From: Beta vulgaris subsp. vulgaris
Lineage: Eukaryota > Streptophyta > Magnoliopsida > Caryophyllales > Amaranthaceae
Direction: 5' to 3'
Assembly: GCF_026745355.1 (NCBI RefSeq)
Contig: NC_079208.1
Coordinates: 55,441,276-55,505,275 of the forward strand
Length of the DNA stretch: 64,000 nt
The notes under the pieces were generated by a model. It had not been told where the DNA came from and did not search any database. It saw only the letters and a program-made list of their open reading frames with translations. Shown piece by piece: positions 11,745-23,865 of the stretch (position 1 is the first letter of the stretch; each line of letters starts with the position of its first letter). The position numbers and the translations under genes were made by a program.

Positions 11745-12083
11745 GAATACAGTTCTCAATTTTATTTTAGATGTTTCGAAATATAATTTTCGTTTCTATA
11801 TTTAGTTTCATATTTTTCCGTAATCTGTCTAGAAAATCGTGTCCCCATCAGGCCATTATTTATTTGCTTCTTGAATTTTGTTTTTTGCTTTCTTTATTCA
11901 ACCCAAGTGTTACAATTAATGCTCTTTCACAATTATTATTCATTCTCTCGCCTAAAATCATGTTTTCGTATACAACATTTATTTAAATAAACAAAAAATC
12001 TTTATTATCCCTCTTATATTCTACTTACCTTAATTCCCATAAAAAAATAGAAACGAGAACTATATTTTGACGGAGGAGTATAA
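11745..12083. mobile_element. Diverged MITE, sister of the next one
   Basis: The interior aligns with the MITE at 12087-12446 (AAATATAATTnTnGTTTC, TTATTTATTTGCTTCTTG, TTTTTTGCTTT, CAACnCAA) and the right end TTTTGACGGAGGAGTA is a MITE terminus. The left end is uncertain. The two stand in tandem. Confidence 0.55.
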
Positions 12084-12086
12084 TAC

Positions 12087-12446
12087 TACTCCCTCCGTCC
12101 CATATTATAGTGTTTCTTTCCTTTTAAGGTGTCCCAAAATATAATTCTTGTTTCCATTTTTTATTCCACACATTTTCATGATTTTTTTCTAGAAAAATTG
12201 TGCCACCATTATTTATTTGCTTCTTGGAAATAGTTTTTTGCTTTGTTTATTCAACTCAAAGGTTGAATGACTCATGCATTTAATTTTCTTTCACCACTTA
12301 TGGTCATTCTCTCTCCTAAAATCAGCTTTTCCCCATAACATTTATTTTCAATACACAAACACTCTTTACATCTCTCTTAGATTCTATTTACCTTAATAAA
12401 CGTGAAAAAATAGAATCAGGCACTATAATATGGGACGGAAGGAGTA
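12087..12446. mobile_element. Stowaway-type MITE
   Basis: Ends CTCCCTCCGTCCCATATTAT and the complementary ATAATATGGGACGGAAGGAG, with TA at both borders. Non-coding. Confidence 0.85.
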
Positions 12447-12531
12447 CTAACTTACTGCTAATTAATGAACTCTAATCATTTTGCAAAATATAATACTACT
12501 AACTTACTGCTAATTAATGAACTCTAATCAT
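12445..12531. repeat. ~50-bp tandem duplication beside a MITE
   Basis: ACTAACTTACTGCTAATTAA and the following ATGAACTCTAATCAT occur twice, starting near 12446 and near 12497. The same TAATACTACT word precedes the second copy and the left MITE end at 12081, which hints at a repair or replication event tied to the MITE. Confidence 0.75.
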
Positions 12532-13298
12532 ATTAACCAAATGGGTCCTTAATTAAAAGATCACAATACTTAAGGTGGGCCATTATAATCATTTTAGTTA
12601 AATTGTCAGTTTTTGTCACGTGTCACTAATAAGGACAGCTCCTGAAAAATTTCACAAAAATACCCACCCTAAGTATTTTATATTTGTCCCCTAAAAAAAG
12701 TATTTTATATTTGTTTTATTATTTTATATTTATATTTTTTGTTGGGTGGTTTACTTGGTCCTTTCCCATTTTCCCAATAACAAAAAGCAAGTCAATTTTC
12801 AAAAAGTGTAGAAGTAGAATTAGAAAAAAAAAAAGCAAAAATAAAATAAAGGGGAAGAAAGATTGTAAAATGATTGGGTTTAGAGCATCTTTTTTACGTA
12901 CGAACTAACAATTAATCAGAGATAATATAATTATTATAATTAGTGGTGAACTTTTTTGGGTATTATATTGTACACGTTCATCCCGCTATAGCCTAAGACC
13001 TAAGTCTATGGGATATGATGAATTCAGAATTCCTTGTAGGTTGTATACTTGTATAGTAAGTCAGTAACCAAAATGGAAAGCTTTTAGAAGCCTGCCGACA
13101 AATTTTTTTTACTACTAACATACTGAAATCTAAAGTAAATATGATAGGAAATCTAAAGTAAATATGATAGGAAACTACGCCATTTTGGATGATTGGATTC
13201 ACAACCTTTTGCTTTAAATTCTCATTTATTTTGATAGGTAGATTATTAAATAAATTAGAGTTAATTTTAAAAAAAAAAAAATTGTAATAAGATATTAT
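12532..13298. other. Intergenic DNA, nothing recognised
   Basis: A short direct repeat GAAATCTAAAGTAAATATGA occurs twice near 13125-13170. No gene was found. Confidence 0.35.
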
Positions 13299-13369
13299 TG
13301 TACAAGTGTGGAGAATAATTGCGTTAACCTGATTAGATTAACCCTGTCATCATATATTTGTAATAAGAC

Positions 13370-13830
13370 ATGACTTTTGAAAAGCAATACCATTATCACA
13401 AAAATGCTGAAGAAGAAGGGAATTATCAAATTCTCTACCTCCATCACTTTGGAAAATTTTGATTTTACAATTAAATATATTTTCCACCAACTTTTGAAGC
13501 ACAAGGAATTGAGAGTGAGCATCCAATTTGCGACGTAATGGATAAATCCATGAATATCGCGAGAAATCATCAACAATAAAATAACATAATATTTATAAAA
13601 TTGATTCGACAAAACAAAAGATTGTCAAATATCATTGTGAATTTTATATAATGGACAAGGAGAACAATGTTCAACTAATTCAAAAGGTAGTCGATGTAAT
13701 TTTCCTAACTTACAACCAACGCAATATTCATGAAATTTTAAAGTACATGAGGTAGACTTATTCGAACATAAAGATCCTAAAACTCTAGATGAAATATGAC
13801 CAAGACGAGCATGCCAAACGTCTCCAGACT
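13370..13830 (-). pseudogene. Copia integrase remnant
   Basis: Minus-strand frames spell RLGHISSRVL, then the CxxC ... LGKLHRLPF signature of copia integrase zinc-binding and linker regions, then PLYKIHNDI, and later an acidic-site region resembling FQSDGGREF after allowing for frame changes. Stops and frameshifts are frequent. The catalytic core is truncated shortly after this point by the deletion that joins it to the left LTR. Confidence 0.75.
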
Positions 13831-13843
13831 CGTTAGTGGCCGG

Positions 13844-14122
13844 CTAGCAAAGCAAGATCAGACGACTCATTGGTGACAAGGGTGATTGGATAGACACCTT
13901 GCTTACTGGATCCCGAAGCAGAACCTCCCTCGTTGTCTTGTCATTAACAAAACCAAATTTTTTATCAAAACATACAACACAATCATTTTCTTGACACAAC
14001 TTGTTAATTGATAATAAATTATGTTTCAGATTAGGCACATGACAAACAGAAGACAAAGTGAGAGGACGACTTGAAATTTTTAATGTCAATTTGCCAACAC
14101 TTGGAAGAGGTAATATTTCCAA
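13844..14122 (-). pseudogene. Copia GAG-pre-integrase segment
   Basis: The 92-codon open stretch carries the pattern LTLSSVCHVPNLKHNLLSI followed by CVVCFDKKFGFVND, typical of the protease-to-integrase segment of copia polyproteins. It is a part of the element at 13299-15949, not a free gene. Confidence 0.85.
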
Positions 14123-15104
14123 CTACAACAGAATTTTACCTAGTGCAAGGGAGAATAGCAGAAAACTTACCATATTGAGGAGTCATGTGAGATTCAACTC
14201 CCGAATCCGGGCACCAAACTGAGTCTTTTACTTCACCACCAACAGACAGTGCAACTAGGCTCGAGTGACATTATTCGAGGAAGAAGGAACAAAGCTAGAA
14301 TTGAATCGTTGAGGACAATAAGTAGCTTGATGTATGACCTGGAAACCAACAAAGACCACAAATATCGGAAGTAGGGGTAGATTTTAAATTGCAACTTTCC
14401 AAAGTATTTCCTGTTGAGGACAAACCATTAATAATAGAATCAATGCAAGGCATATAGTAAGAAATGACAAGTTAGAATATGTACTAATACCATTCTGACG
14501 TCCCCGATTAGCATGGTTATTGTTACCAGAACCACGAGCATTGTTGTTACCACCATTACCACGATTGTTGTTATTGCGACCATTATTACCCCCTTTATTC
14601 TTGTTATTCTTGTCACCTGAATTGTTTTTATTGGAAGAAGAACTAGAACTAGAGGACTAAACAACAACTAAGGCATGATGGGAGGATGAATCATACCCAT
14701 CATTAGAGCCTTTAAGACGTTATTCATGAAGCAGTAGTTTAGGACGCAAATCATCAAACCTAAGCGAAAAAGGGATAATGAAGCAATGTGGTAACAATAT
14801 GATCATACTCAGAATCACGATCCAAACCAAAGGTTGTGAACTGAACTAAGTTTTATTTAGACACAGGACATTGAATTGCAGCAAGAGAACCATCAATTAA
14901 TTTTGATCTCACGTAAGTAACTATCCATAGACTGAGATTCAGACTTTTTAATGTGAGACAATCGCCCCTTCAATTCCATAGAACGTGTCATACTCGCATG
15001 CATGAAACGGTATTGTAAGCGATTCCAAATACCCACAGAAGTGTGAAAATCATGAAATCAGCAAAAACATCACGAGATAATGTGGCACAAATCCATGACT
15101 TAAC

Positions 15105-15790
15105 TTATTGATCAATACGAGGATATTCATAAAAATGCACATTAGGAATCGAATAACCGTGCTCATCAAGTACAATAGAGGGAGGAATAGATGTTGAACC
15201 ATCAACTATACCAAGCAACTGATGCGAATAAAGCAAGCAAATAATTTGTGTTTTCCATAAAAGATAATCTTCAGGAGAAGAAAGAGTAATGGTTAGCAAA
15301 TTAGTGAGATTCGGAGCATACAACTGTGGGATACTTTAAAACTGGCGATGAAACGACACTAGTGTAAGCCAAGGAAACCACCCCCATGGAAGATGACTGC
15401 AAGGAGGGGTGATGAAACCCAGGCGTAAATAGCAAGGAGTCACGCACAGGAGTGCGGTATTGCTGCGGGCTGGGGTTGGTGACACACCAAACAGAGACGT
15501 AGGTAGCGAAGGCTGCGCAACAACCAAGGAAGGCTAGGCGGTGAGGCCCGTAGACAAGGCCGAGTAGGGTAGTGTGGGATGCACGATGGAGGTCGCATCC
15601 ATGGCTGAAGAGGGTTGCGTGGGCTGGGCGTGCAAGCCAACAACCACGACTGAGTAGGATGAAGGGCTTGCCGAAGCAAGCGAGCCACGTGAGGAGGGAT
15701 GCATCATGGAGGAGGCAACAACATCGGAAGATGATGTGGCGGAGGTGGCGTCCATAGTGGAGGAGGGAAGGCCGAAGGAAGGAAACATGG
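15105..15790 (-). pseudogene. Copia gag remnant with GC-rich N-terminal region
   Basis: 15323-15105 reads LSSPEDYLLWKTQIICLLYSHQLLGIVDG, the conserved YLLWK...L core of copia gag. The upstream part (15350-15790) is markedly G/C-richer than everything around it and open in several frames by composition alone. The Ser/Ala-rich start (MFPSFGLPSS...) near 15788 is the likely original gag N-terminus. The frame between the two parts is broken. Confidence 0.7.
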
Positions 15791-15834
15791 AGAAGGAGAA
15801 AAAATATGTAATTTAACCTAGGATGTGATACCAT

Positions 15835-15949
15835 GTACAAGTGTGAAGAATAATTGTGTTAACCTGATTAGGTTAACCCTGACATCATATATAGAGTAAC
15901 AATACAAACCTAATACGAATAGAAATTCTTTCTATCTTGTGTTCATACA
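15835..15949 (-). repeat. Right LTR of the copia element (5' LTR in element orientation)
   Basis: TGTACAAGTGTGAAGAATAA at its inner end matches the left copy at 13299 with few differences across about 60 bp (GTTAACCTGATTAGGTTAAC core). The outer end is TACA at 15949. Confidence 0.75.
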
Positions 15950-16904
15950 ATATTACACTAATAATTATTTACTATAAGTATATATATGCAATTAAACAGA
16001 CCTAAGCTCTATTAGAGTTTTTCAATCCAAGTCCAAAATCTAAGATAATTCCCTACTCCGGTCCTCCTTAACCCAAACCGCTACCCCTTTTATAATTCTT
16101 ACGCATGTAACATTGTAGATATTTGTGTTTACAGATTAGAATTCAACATTTTAATTAGTAGCAAAAATGTAATAGGAGTAAACTTTCAACGACGAGGGAG
16201 TATCTTAGTAATTATAAATTATTAGAATAGGTTGTCTAATTTTAGCATAAAATTAGACGAACCGAATACAAATTTTTTTATAAAAATGTGGCACGTTCTA
16301 TTCTTACTATTGGACTTGGCAGTGGCTAATTTTCAGTTAAAAGTAGGCGGTTTCTTACAAGACCAATTGTTTAGTAATACATGATAACATTGAATATATA
16401 CATGAAGGAAAGTCTAATAAATTATGCAGATAATGCAAACCCCATACTAATTTTCATCTTCCCTCCAAAACTAGTGTGTAGCATTAGGAGCATTTAAATT
16501 TGATTAAAGATACCATGATCTCTAATCAAGAGACTTACCTCTAGGTACATATGCAAGGGAGGCTAACAAAAGCTCTTGGCACCTTCTACCGGTTCTCCGT
16601 CCCACATTTCCACTTCCTCAGCATATCCTTAATTATGTGATTAATTGCTCTATTGATGAGACACTACAACTAACAATAACCCCACGATTCTCAATATTCC
16701 TAGCTACCTCCACTTCTTGCTCTAAGCTAAGCCTCTATTCAGTAAACACTATGAACATATTCTTTAAAAAAAACACTATGAACATATCTTTGTAGGACAG
16801 CTATAGTAAGATTTACACGTGACATAATAATAGTAGGACAAGATTTTCTACTATTAAATTGATTTCATACTTAAATAATTACCATTTACAAGTTTGTAAA
16901 CTTA
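15950..16904. other. Intergenic DNA, nothing recognised
   Basis: No gene. A lone MITE-like end (ACGAGGGAGTA near 16190) lacks a partner. Confidence 0.3.
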
Positions 16905-17208
16905 AATCCTCCGTTTTTTTATATGATCCATTTTGACTTTTGACTGTAACCATATACATGATATGTCCATTCTTGTGATTTATACTTAAGTAATATATAG
17001 TCGTATGAAATGAGTTCTTATTAGATTCGTCTTAAGGTATATTTTTCAAATATCAACTTTTTTATGATTTTTTGTTTATTGAAAATTAAAAATATAAATA
17101 ATGTCCCAACAAATGTGTGCAAAGAAAATTGATTAACTATTAAAAAAAAGAAGTATTTTACAAGCATTTATAACACTATTTCGTGTATTTTCAAAATATT
17201 AATTATTA

Positions 17209-17421
17209 TACTTCCTCCGTTTCTTTTTACTCTCTACACTTTTCATTATGAGAAGTTTCATATTACTTGCTACACTTCTTTTTTGGGCAATAAACTCTCT
17301 CTATATCTCTTCTCCCACATGGGTCCCTTTTCTTTTTACTCTCTACCTCTTTCTTCTCCAAAAATTGCCTAAGAGTCCGTAGAATGAAACGTGTAGCGAG
17401 TAAAAAGAAACGGAGGAAGTA
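17209..17421. mobile_element. Stowaway-type MITE
   Basis: Ends CTTCCTCCGTTTCTTTTTAC and the complement GTAAAAAGAAACGGAGGAAG, flanked by TA. A sister copy of the same subfamily is at 60674-60840. Confidence 0.88.
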
Positions 17422-17435
17422 TTTAAACTTCTTAA

Positions 17436-17698
17436 TACTTCCTCCGTTTCTAAATAAGTGCAACACTTCTTGTTTTCACGTTTGTCAATGCATTATTTTA
17501 ACCATTAATATATTTAATTATCAATGAGTAAAAATTATAAAAACTTGATATTAAAAAAATTCACATTCAGACGAATCTAACAAGATCCCACATGATTATG
17601 TTTTTCCTAAAATGTAAATCACCAAAGCTAATTAAAGTTTAAATTGTGAATAGTAAACAATATGCAAATGTTGCACTTATTTAGAAACGGAGGAAGTA
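17436..17698. mobile_element. Stowaway-type MITE
   Basis: Near-perfect ends CTTCCTCCGTTTCTAAATAA and the complement TTATTTAGAAACGGAGGAAG, with TA borders. Only 14 bp separate it from the previous MITE. Confidence 0.9.
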
Positions 17699-20491
17699 TT
17701 TATGAAGCTAAACTGAGAGGTATAAAACATGCATTGCTAAATCATCGACCACATATTTTTGGACATTTTATGGTGTATGAACGTTATAGCCTATAGACAT
17801 AGGCACATAGCTAGGGACATTGCCGACACTAATGACTAATCTACAAGAAAGTCAAAAGTAAGAGCTTTTGCAAATTATTGGAAGTGAAAAATTCTTTTGA
17901 TGATCACGTCACTGTGCTACATTTGGGGGCCATCTTGAAATAACCACGACCTTTTGACTATTTTAACCCTCCAAGACTAGCCGCCACACACTCATACATT
18001 AGTGATTAGTACAATAATCTCACACAAGATAATTAAGTGTAAATATATTATTTAATTGATAGTACAATTCATAATTACCTTCTTGAAACAATGTCTTTGT
18101 AAACATTTGATAAAATAAAATCTTTAATTCCTTGGAGAAAATATAAACCTACAAATTACAACTTTTTCATGTGTTTTAAGTTATCTTTTTTTATGAAAAA
18201 GCCCAAGATAAAACTGACCTAATAATAGAAGTATAATCATCCAAAATCATACAAGTTGGTTGTATTTGTGGTCTCTGTGGTAGCACCACTTATATGTGGC
18301 AGTGGAACCATATGTCCATCTCTCTGCTGTGTTGTCAGTCCCAACTTTATGAGAATGTAAATGGCAAGTGTTGACATACAAACATAAATGCGAACATTAT
18401 ATGACAATTTCAACTACAAAAGAATCCCTCATTTAGTGACGAGATGAATTAAGTTCATGTTATCGAGTTTGTGTATTTCCTGTAAAAAAAATTTGTTGAA
18501 AGTCTTGAAAATGAAACCCCTATTGAGTTAAACATCAAAATTATTGACTCTGCGAAATTTCGAGAGTAAAAATTATACTTACGGCCTGTTTAGTATCGAA
18601 TAACAAACTATGGTCATGTTCGAGAATCATAAATGTTAAGAAAACTTTGATGCTAATGTCCATTAAGGCCCTGTTCGTCTGGACTGAGAGAAAGAACCGA
18701 TATGAACCGAACCGAATTAAGAGAAACTGGATTATAGAAAAAAAGAAAATGAACTAAAATTAACCAAATGAACTGAAAATAAGTCCAAAAGAACAAAATT
18801 TCAGAAGACAGATATTCGGAGACGGACAAATGTAAACAAGAGAAGCTATTCCTTATTTCCTTGACCCACAAATATTTACACAATCAACTTCCCTTCATTC
18901 TTCTACCAAACACTAGTAAACAGGCAACATTTCATTGGATTAACAAGCAAAAGTTCATCAGCAATATTTAACTCAAGACATAATAATCGATGAAACCTGT
19001 AGTAAGCTTTTCGAGTGACAATGTGTAGGGAAACTAAGGCATTGCCGTACGCTTTAGCTTCACTCCTATTAAAGTTGGTTCCAACCACTACCAAAGCATC
19101 AAAAATATCAGAAATCAAAACGAAGTAGACCCACTACCCATATTCATATTCACCAAACATTTCATACACCTGCAAATCGCATTAAATACACTATAAAATA
19201 GATTTAAATTTAAAAATCTTGTCGATCAAAACACACTCTAAAATAAGTAATCTTTGATCTGCTAAAATTCTCTCTCCATATAGGAGTATTTAATGGAAAC
19301 AGGGCTAGGGCAAATAATGCTCTAGGGATCTCTCCAGCACACAAGTAAATGTAAGATGCGTGAAACATGCTACGAAAATTGTACATTAATCCTGTAGAAG
19401 CCAGATGAGGTAGTGCATGGCCAGCAAATATATCATAATTAAGTACGAGACACAACATATATATAATTTACAACCAGGTACTCGACGTACCATTTGACGA
19501 GCTCAGATGAATCTAAGTTAAATTTATTATCTATCCAGAACACAATTACAAATGACATTTTCCATATAGGGAAATTACCTACTAGTTTACTATAGAGGCA
19601 AAAGCATCAAAGTCACAGCATCCGTCCGATTGCAAAGGGATTGTATCTGTGAACAAGAGAAAAAATAATCAGTGGTGATAAAAGAATATAAACGATTTGT
19701 TGATTGCAGGTTTTAAATTGGTAACCAGTTCGAATAGGTTGGAAAAGAATGATTATGATCTTCATAATGCCATTAAGCGTAGCTCAAATATCTTTTTCGG
19801 AAATCATAGTTCATATTTTGGATCATATACATGATGTCAGAAAGATCTGAATCAGATTGCATCAAATGTCAAATACTAGATATAACATTGCTTTCTTAGA
19901 TTATTATTAAATTTTTGTGGCTGTGGAAACTTCAGCAATCTGCCAACTATTTTCCTAACAAACAATAGAAAGCCAGAAGTGACAAGCAAAGATACATATT
20001 GAATACTTCTATTTGGTATTATAGAGCCATCAAACATATATAATTAGATCACCTGTCATATTAGAAGCAAAGTCTAGGATAAATAGACCGATTTCAAATA
20101 CCAAACCAAAAAGCCATATACAGAAATAGGCTGGGTATCAAATACTTCTTTATAATATATGTAAAATCAGTATATTTGAATTAGTATCCTAATCCAACTA
20201 ATTTGGATTCAATATACAATTAAGATCTGATATTAATTTGGATTTTTGAGAATTCGGATGAGATAACAGATCAAATTATAGATGATTCTGGAGAGTGCAC
20301 TAAAGCAGATTCTGTTTATGATAAGACATCATGGACAAGTGTTCATTCCAAACCCACTGATGAAAACAACAGTAGATTTACATGGAATTATACACGATTA
20401 TAGCAGCACAGGGCTAAGTTTTTACAATGCATACAAAAATAGACATGTCTTACATAGCACACTTTTTAGGAATGTAAGGACTTGTAAAGAG
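17699..20491. other. Intergenic DNA, possible spliced 3' exon at 19582-19646
   Basis: No complete gene. On the minus strand a splice acceptor (TTGTTCACAG) precedes a short frame at 19646-19582 ending FASIVN and a stop. It could be a terminal exon (coding or UTR) of a transcript from the right, but no partner exon was found. MITE-like ends occur near 18590 and 18665. Confidence 0.3.
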
Positions 20492-20494
20492 TAA

Positions 20495-20797
20495 GGCTAT
20501 GTTTAGTTCACCTGAAATTTTCTGATCTGAACTTATCTGATCTGATTTGATTACAAGATCTTATCTTTTAGATTTTTCTCAATATATAAGAACAAATATA
20601 GTCATGTGGGGTCTTGTTTGATTCGTCTCAATGAGTACTTTATTAATATTCAATTATTATAATTTTTACTAATATGTAATGAAAGATATTTAATAGTAAT
20701 AGTGATTTTTAAATATAAGCATGATCTGATCTGAACTTATTTTTTATGATCTGATTAGATCTGAAATAAGCAAAAATAAGGTAAACAAAACATAGCC
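20495..20797. mobile_element. Tourist-like (PIF/Harbinger) MITE
   Basis: Inverted ends GGCTATGTTTAGTTCACC and the complement GGTAAACAAAACATAGCC. TAA is duplicated exactly at 20492-20494 and 20798-20800. The subterminal regions are rich in TGATCTGAACTTAT words. Confidence 0.88.
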
Positions 20798-21052
20798 TAA
20801 ACTCAACAGAAACACCTCCCAGTGACCCCTTGATTACTTAAAAAAGCCATGTGCCATCTCATAAACCTGGACTCGAAGCAATCCACCAAACATATTTCAG
20901 GCATAATAAAGAGACAAGGGCTAATGATACTTCTCTCAGTCTATTTGAGGCGCAACACAATAGATATATACTAATGTACACCTTTCTAGGGTACTAGATT
21001 GCTGGCCCATGTCATACACCGATACACAAATTAAAAATTTTATAGTGAAAAC

Positions 21053-21319
21053 TACTTCCTCCGTTCTTCATTAATTGCAACATTTTAGTTTTCACGCTTG
21101 TCGATGCACAACCATGACATCAATATCTTTAATTAGCTTCTAGTAAAAATTATAAAAAGTTGATATATTGAAAGTATATAACGAGACAAATCTAAGAAAA
21201 CCCTATATAACTATATTTTTCCGTACATAAAAATCACAATTGATGGTGATTGGTGATAAGGTTGTGTGTGAATAGTGTAAAATTCCAATAGTTGCAATCA
21301 ATAAAGGATAGAGGAAGTA
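21053..21319. mobile_element. Stowaway-type MITE
   Basis: Ends CTTCCTCCGTTCTTCATTAA and a complementary right end finishing GGATAGAGGAAG, with TA borders and the usual shared interior. Confidence 0.85.
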
Positions 21320-23803
21320 TTTAATAATACTATTGAAATATTTCTTCTTTGAAATAATTACAATTTTAAAGAAAAATTGTAAGTGTCAAATATACAAAAT
21401 TTGATCGAATATAAACATTATTGAAAATATTATATATGATCAGTAATTTGAACTACTTCCTATACTATCATAAGCCCTTTATTATGATCACACATAATAT
21501 TTTGAAAAGGTTATATATGGTTAGTGATACCAAAATTATTACTATATTATATTCATATTCTTGGTTACATATATAGGGTGAAGTTCCTGTGAGAACCGCC
21601 CTATGGTGCGAACTTTACGGCTACTGTTGGAACGTGTAAATCGAGGGTCGTGATCTGCATGCAACACAAGTTCAATTTATCCTTGTGTCCCAACTCCCAC
21701 CGAATTACCGTCGATTTGCATGATCCAACTGCAAAAACCCACTGAAAAGTCTCCACCCTTCACCAATAGTGATTCAATAACAGTAAACAACCCAATTTCC
21801 TTGAAGCTGATGGTTCTAAATTGCGTTGCATATCCGTAGAAGGTATATCTATCTATGATTCAAGTCACATCAGTTTCCTGGCAAATGATAACCAGGTGTA
21901 GATAAAGGCAATCATGATGTCATTAACCAGAAAGTGGAAATATTTTCAAAAATAAACAAATGCTTATTTTTTCCAAATTATGAGGCATCACCTGCTCACC
22001 AAAAAATGGTGTTCAGGGATCGATGGGGCAGTTTGGTTCAATGAACAAAAGGAATCACTCCAAGAAGCTAAAGTCCAGGGAAGAGATTATTTGGCAAGGA
22101 ACGCAAAACAATTTCAATTTTTTAAAATTTTGTTTGATCATCAAAATGTGAAACCACACCCATGTAGCAGAATTTCCAGAAGGTTCAACCATGGTGGAAT
22201 TGAAATTCCAGGCATTTCCAGGTGAACAGTAACTTCTATTTAAAAAAAAAAAAACTACTAGAAAATGGTGGGGAAAGAAAAAATGGTGGAGAAAGGAGGA
22301 AGAGGAGGAAGAAGGGTGGAGATGGTGGAGGAGATGGAAGAAGATGGGAAATGGTGATGGTGGTGGGATTAGATGAATGAGATAGGGGAAGAAAAATAGA
22401 AAAATCACAACACAAAATACACATGTAAAAAATGGGCAGGCATTTAGCTTCACAGAATAGGAAAGATGGTGCTTTGCTTTTGACACCAGCTTTAGACAAA
22501 GAGGGAGAGGTAGGTGGTGATTGCACTTGGGGCCTTTGGGGTATCTGTACCAGTAGCAATGGTGGTTGACTAAGAGTCTAGGACGAAGTGATTGATGGTG
22601 TGGTGATTTGGGCATATGGCAAAGTTGGATGAAAGTGATTTGGGCCATCTGTGACTTGTGGTACTGCTACATGTTAGCCATCTGTGACGGAGCTGTGTTG
22701 GTGAGACTAGGGCAACTTTGAGGGTTCAAAACCTGAACTCAAGGAATATAAATCTCAGGAATCCTTATACAACCACCCCAAAGCAATTAAAGTAGAAAGG
22801 ACAGTTCATAATTCTCTTCACCTTTCTTGAAATCCTTAAGCAATAATCTCAAAACAATGAAGTGGTTCTAATTTAAGAATTTGGAATCACACAATCTCTA
22901 CAAGTAGGGGGAAACAATGACAACCCAATTGGACCCAGTAATAAATGATGGTAATAGGAATATATTTAGTTCGTAAAGTAAATCTCATGTCAATACCCAT
23001 AGTAATAGATTTTCATTGCTAAGGATTTTTTTCTTCATAATTTTTTACTACTCAATACCACCTCTAAAATAGTTATTGTGGCAATTAAAAGAAAAGTATT
23101 TGGGGATGGAGTATGGACAAGCATTACCAATACCATGCACACTTGACACTGCCATGCACTTCTTCACACAGTTACCTATAAATTCATTTCCATCAGCATA
23201 TTTTATCGTCACGACCAAATGAGCTCTAAGAAGACACAATCTCCACAAAGTAACAAAGTAGGGAGAGAAAAGAACACTAAGGAGCTGAATAGTTACTGGT
23301 TAGGGGGTTACAAGAATTGGAAAAGAATTTTATACCCTTGTTTACTCCTCTAAGTTGAACACCTGACCTTAAGTTTCAATTACCCCAGTCACCTCTACGC
23401 CCATCTACAGCAGTCGAGAGGAATCAGACAGTCATGAAACAGCACTGCCATATACGGCCACTAAACGCCTATCATCTCCGGCAACTACAAAACCACCAGT
23501 GCTGAAATCTCTCTCTCTCTCTTCATGCCTTCTCTGCGCTCGACTTTTCTATCTCTTTGCATCTGGACTCTCTCACCTAAATCTCAGATGTAATATATCT
23601 CCATCTCCATAACTCCCCCACCTCCTTCAACATAATCGGCGTATAATAATACGCACCCTCCTCTTTCCGCATGAATCCACAATCAACGGCCATCACTCAC
23701 CTCATATCTCATAGAAAGAGAGAGAATGTGATACAGAGAGATCATTTGAAGAAATCTATAATGACTGTGAGGCAGCAATAGCTGTAGAGAGAAAACAGCA
23801 GAA
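21320..23803. other. Region downstream of RHF2A, nothing recognised
   Basis: No supported exon. 22255-22370 is purine-rich (GGTGGAGA/GGAAGA words) and 23500-23740 pyrimidine-rich. Long open frames there are compositional. Confidence 0.35.
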
Positions 23804-23865
23804 GGCAGTGGCAGTGGCAGTGGCAGTGGCAGTGGCAGTGGCAGTGGCAGTGGCAGTGGCAGTGG
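23804..23865. repeat. Hexanucleotide microsatellite (GGCAGT)n
   Basis: About ten perfect head-to-tail copies of GGCAGT. The minus-strand open frame through it (poly Thr-Ala) is a by-product. Confidence 0.95.

Larger units (their letters stand above)
13299..15949 (-). mobile_element. Ty1/copia LTR retrotransposon, internally deleted and decayed
   Basis: The right (5') LTR is 15835-15949, only about 115 bp, running TGTA...TACA. Just inside it the minus strand reads TGGTATCACATCC, a primer-binding site resembling the initiator tRNA-Met site used by copia elements. Going inward come a gag region (15790-15105), an Asn/Gly-rich linker (about 14640-14480), a broken CCHC knuckle (about 14340, CGLC...GH, then a small frame-changing insertion), a GAG-pre-integrase segment (14122-13844) and an integrase region to about 13370 with several stops and frameshifts. 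Reverse transcriptase and RNase H are absent: the integrase runs directly into a left LTR piece (about 60 bp from 13299). Exact target duplications were not found. Confidence 0.88.

Noticed and set aside
15301..15840. Several overlapping frames on both strands, up to 179 codons
   Set aside because: Compositional openness of the G/C-rich gag part of the copia element; only one frame has gag likeness.
16905..17155. Further Stowaway MITE
   Set aside because: The left end (TCCTCCGTTTTTTTATATGA) is clear but the right end is too decayed to bound it.
22055..22648. 197-codon minus-strand frame
   Set aside because: Ser/His/Phe/Pro-rich low-complexity translation of a purine-rich tract; no domain and no conservation signal.
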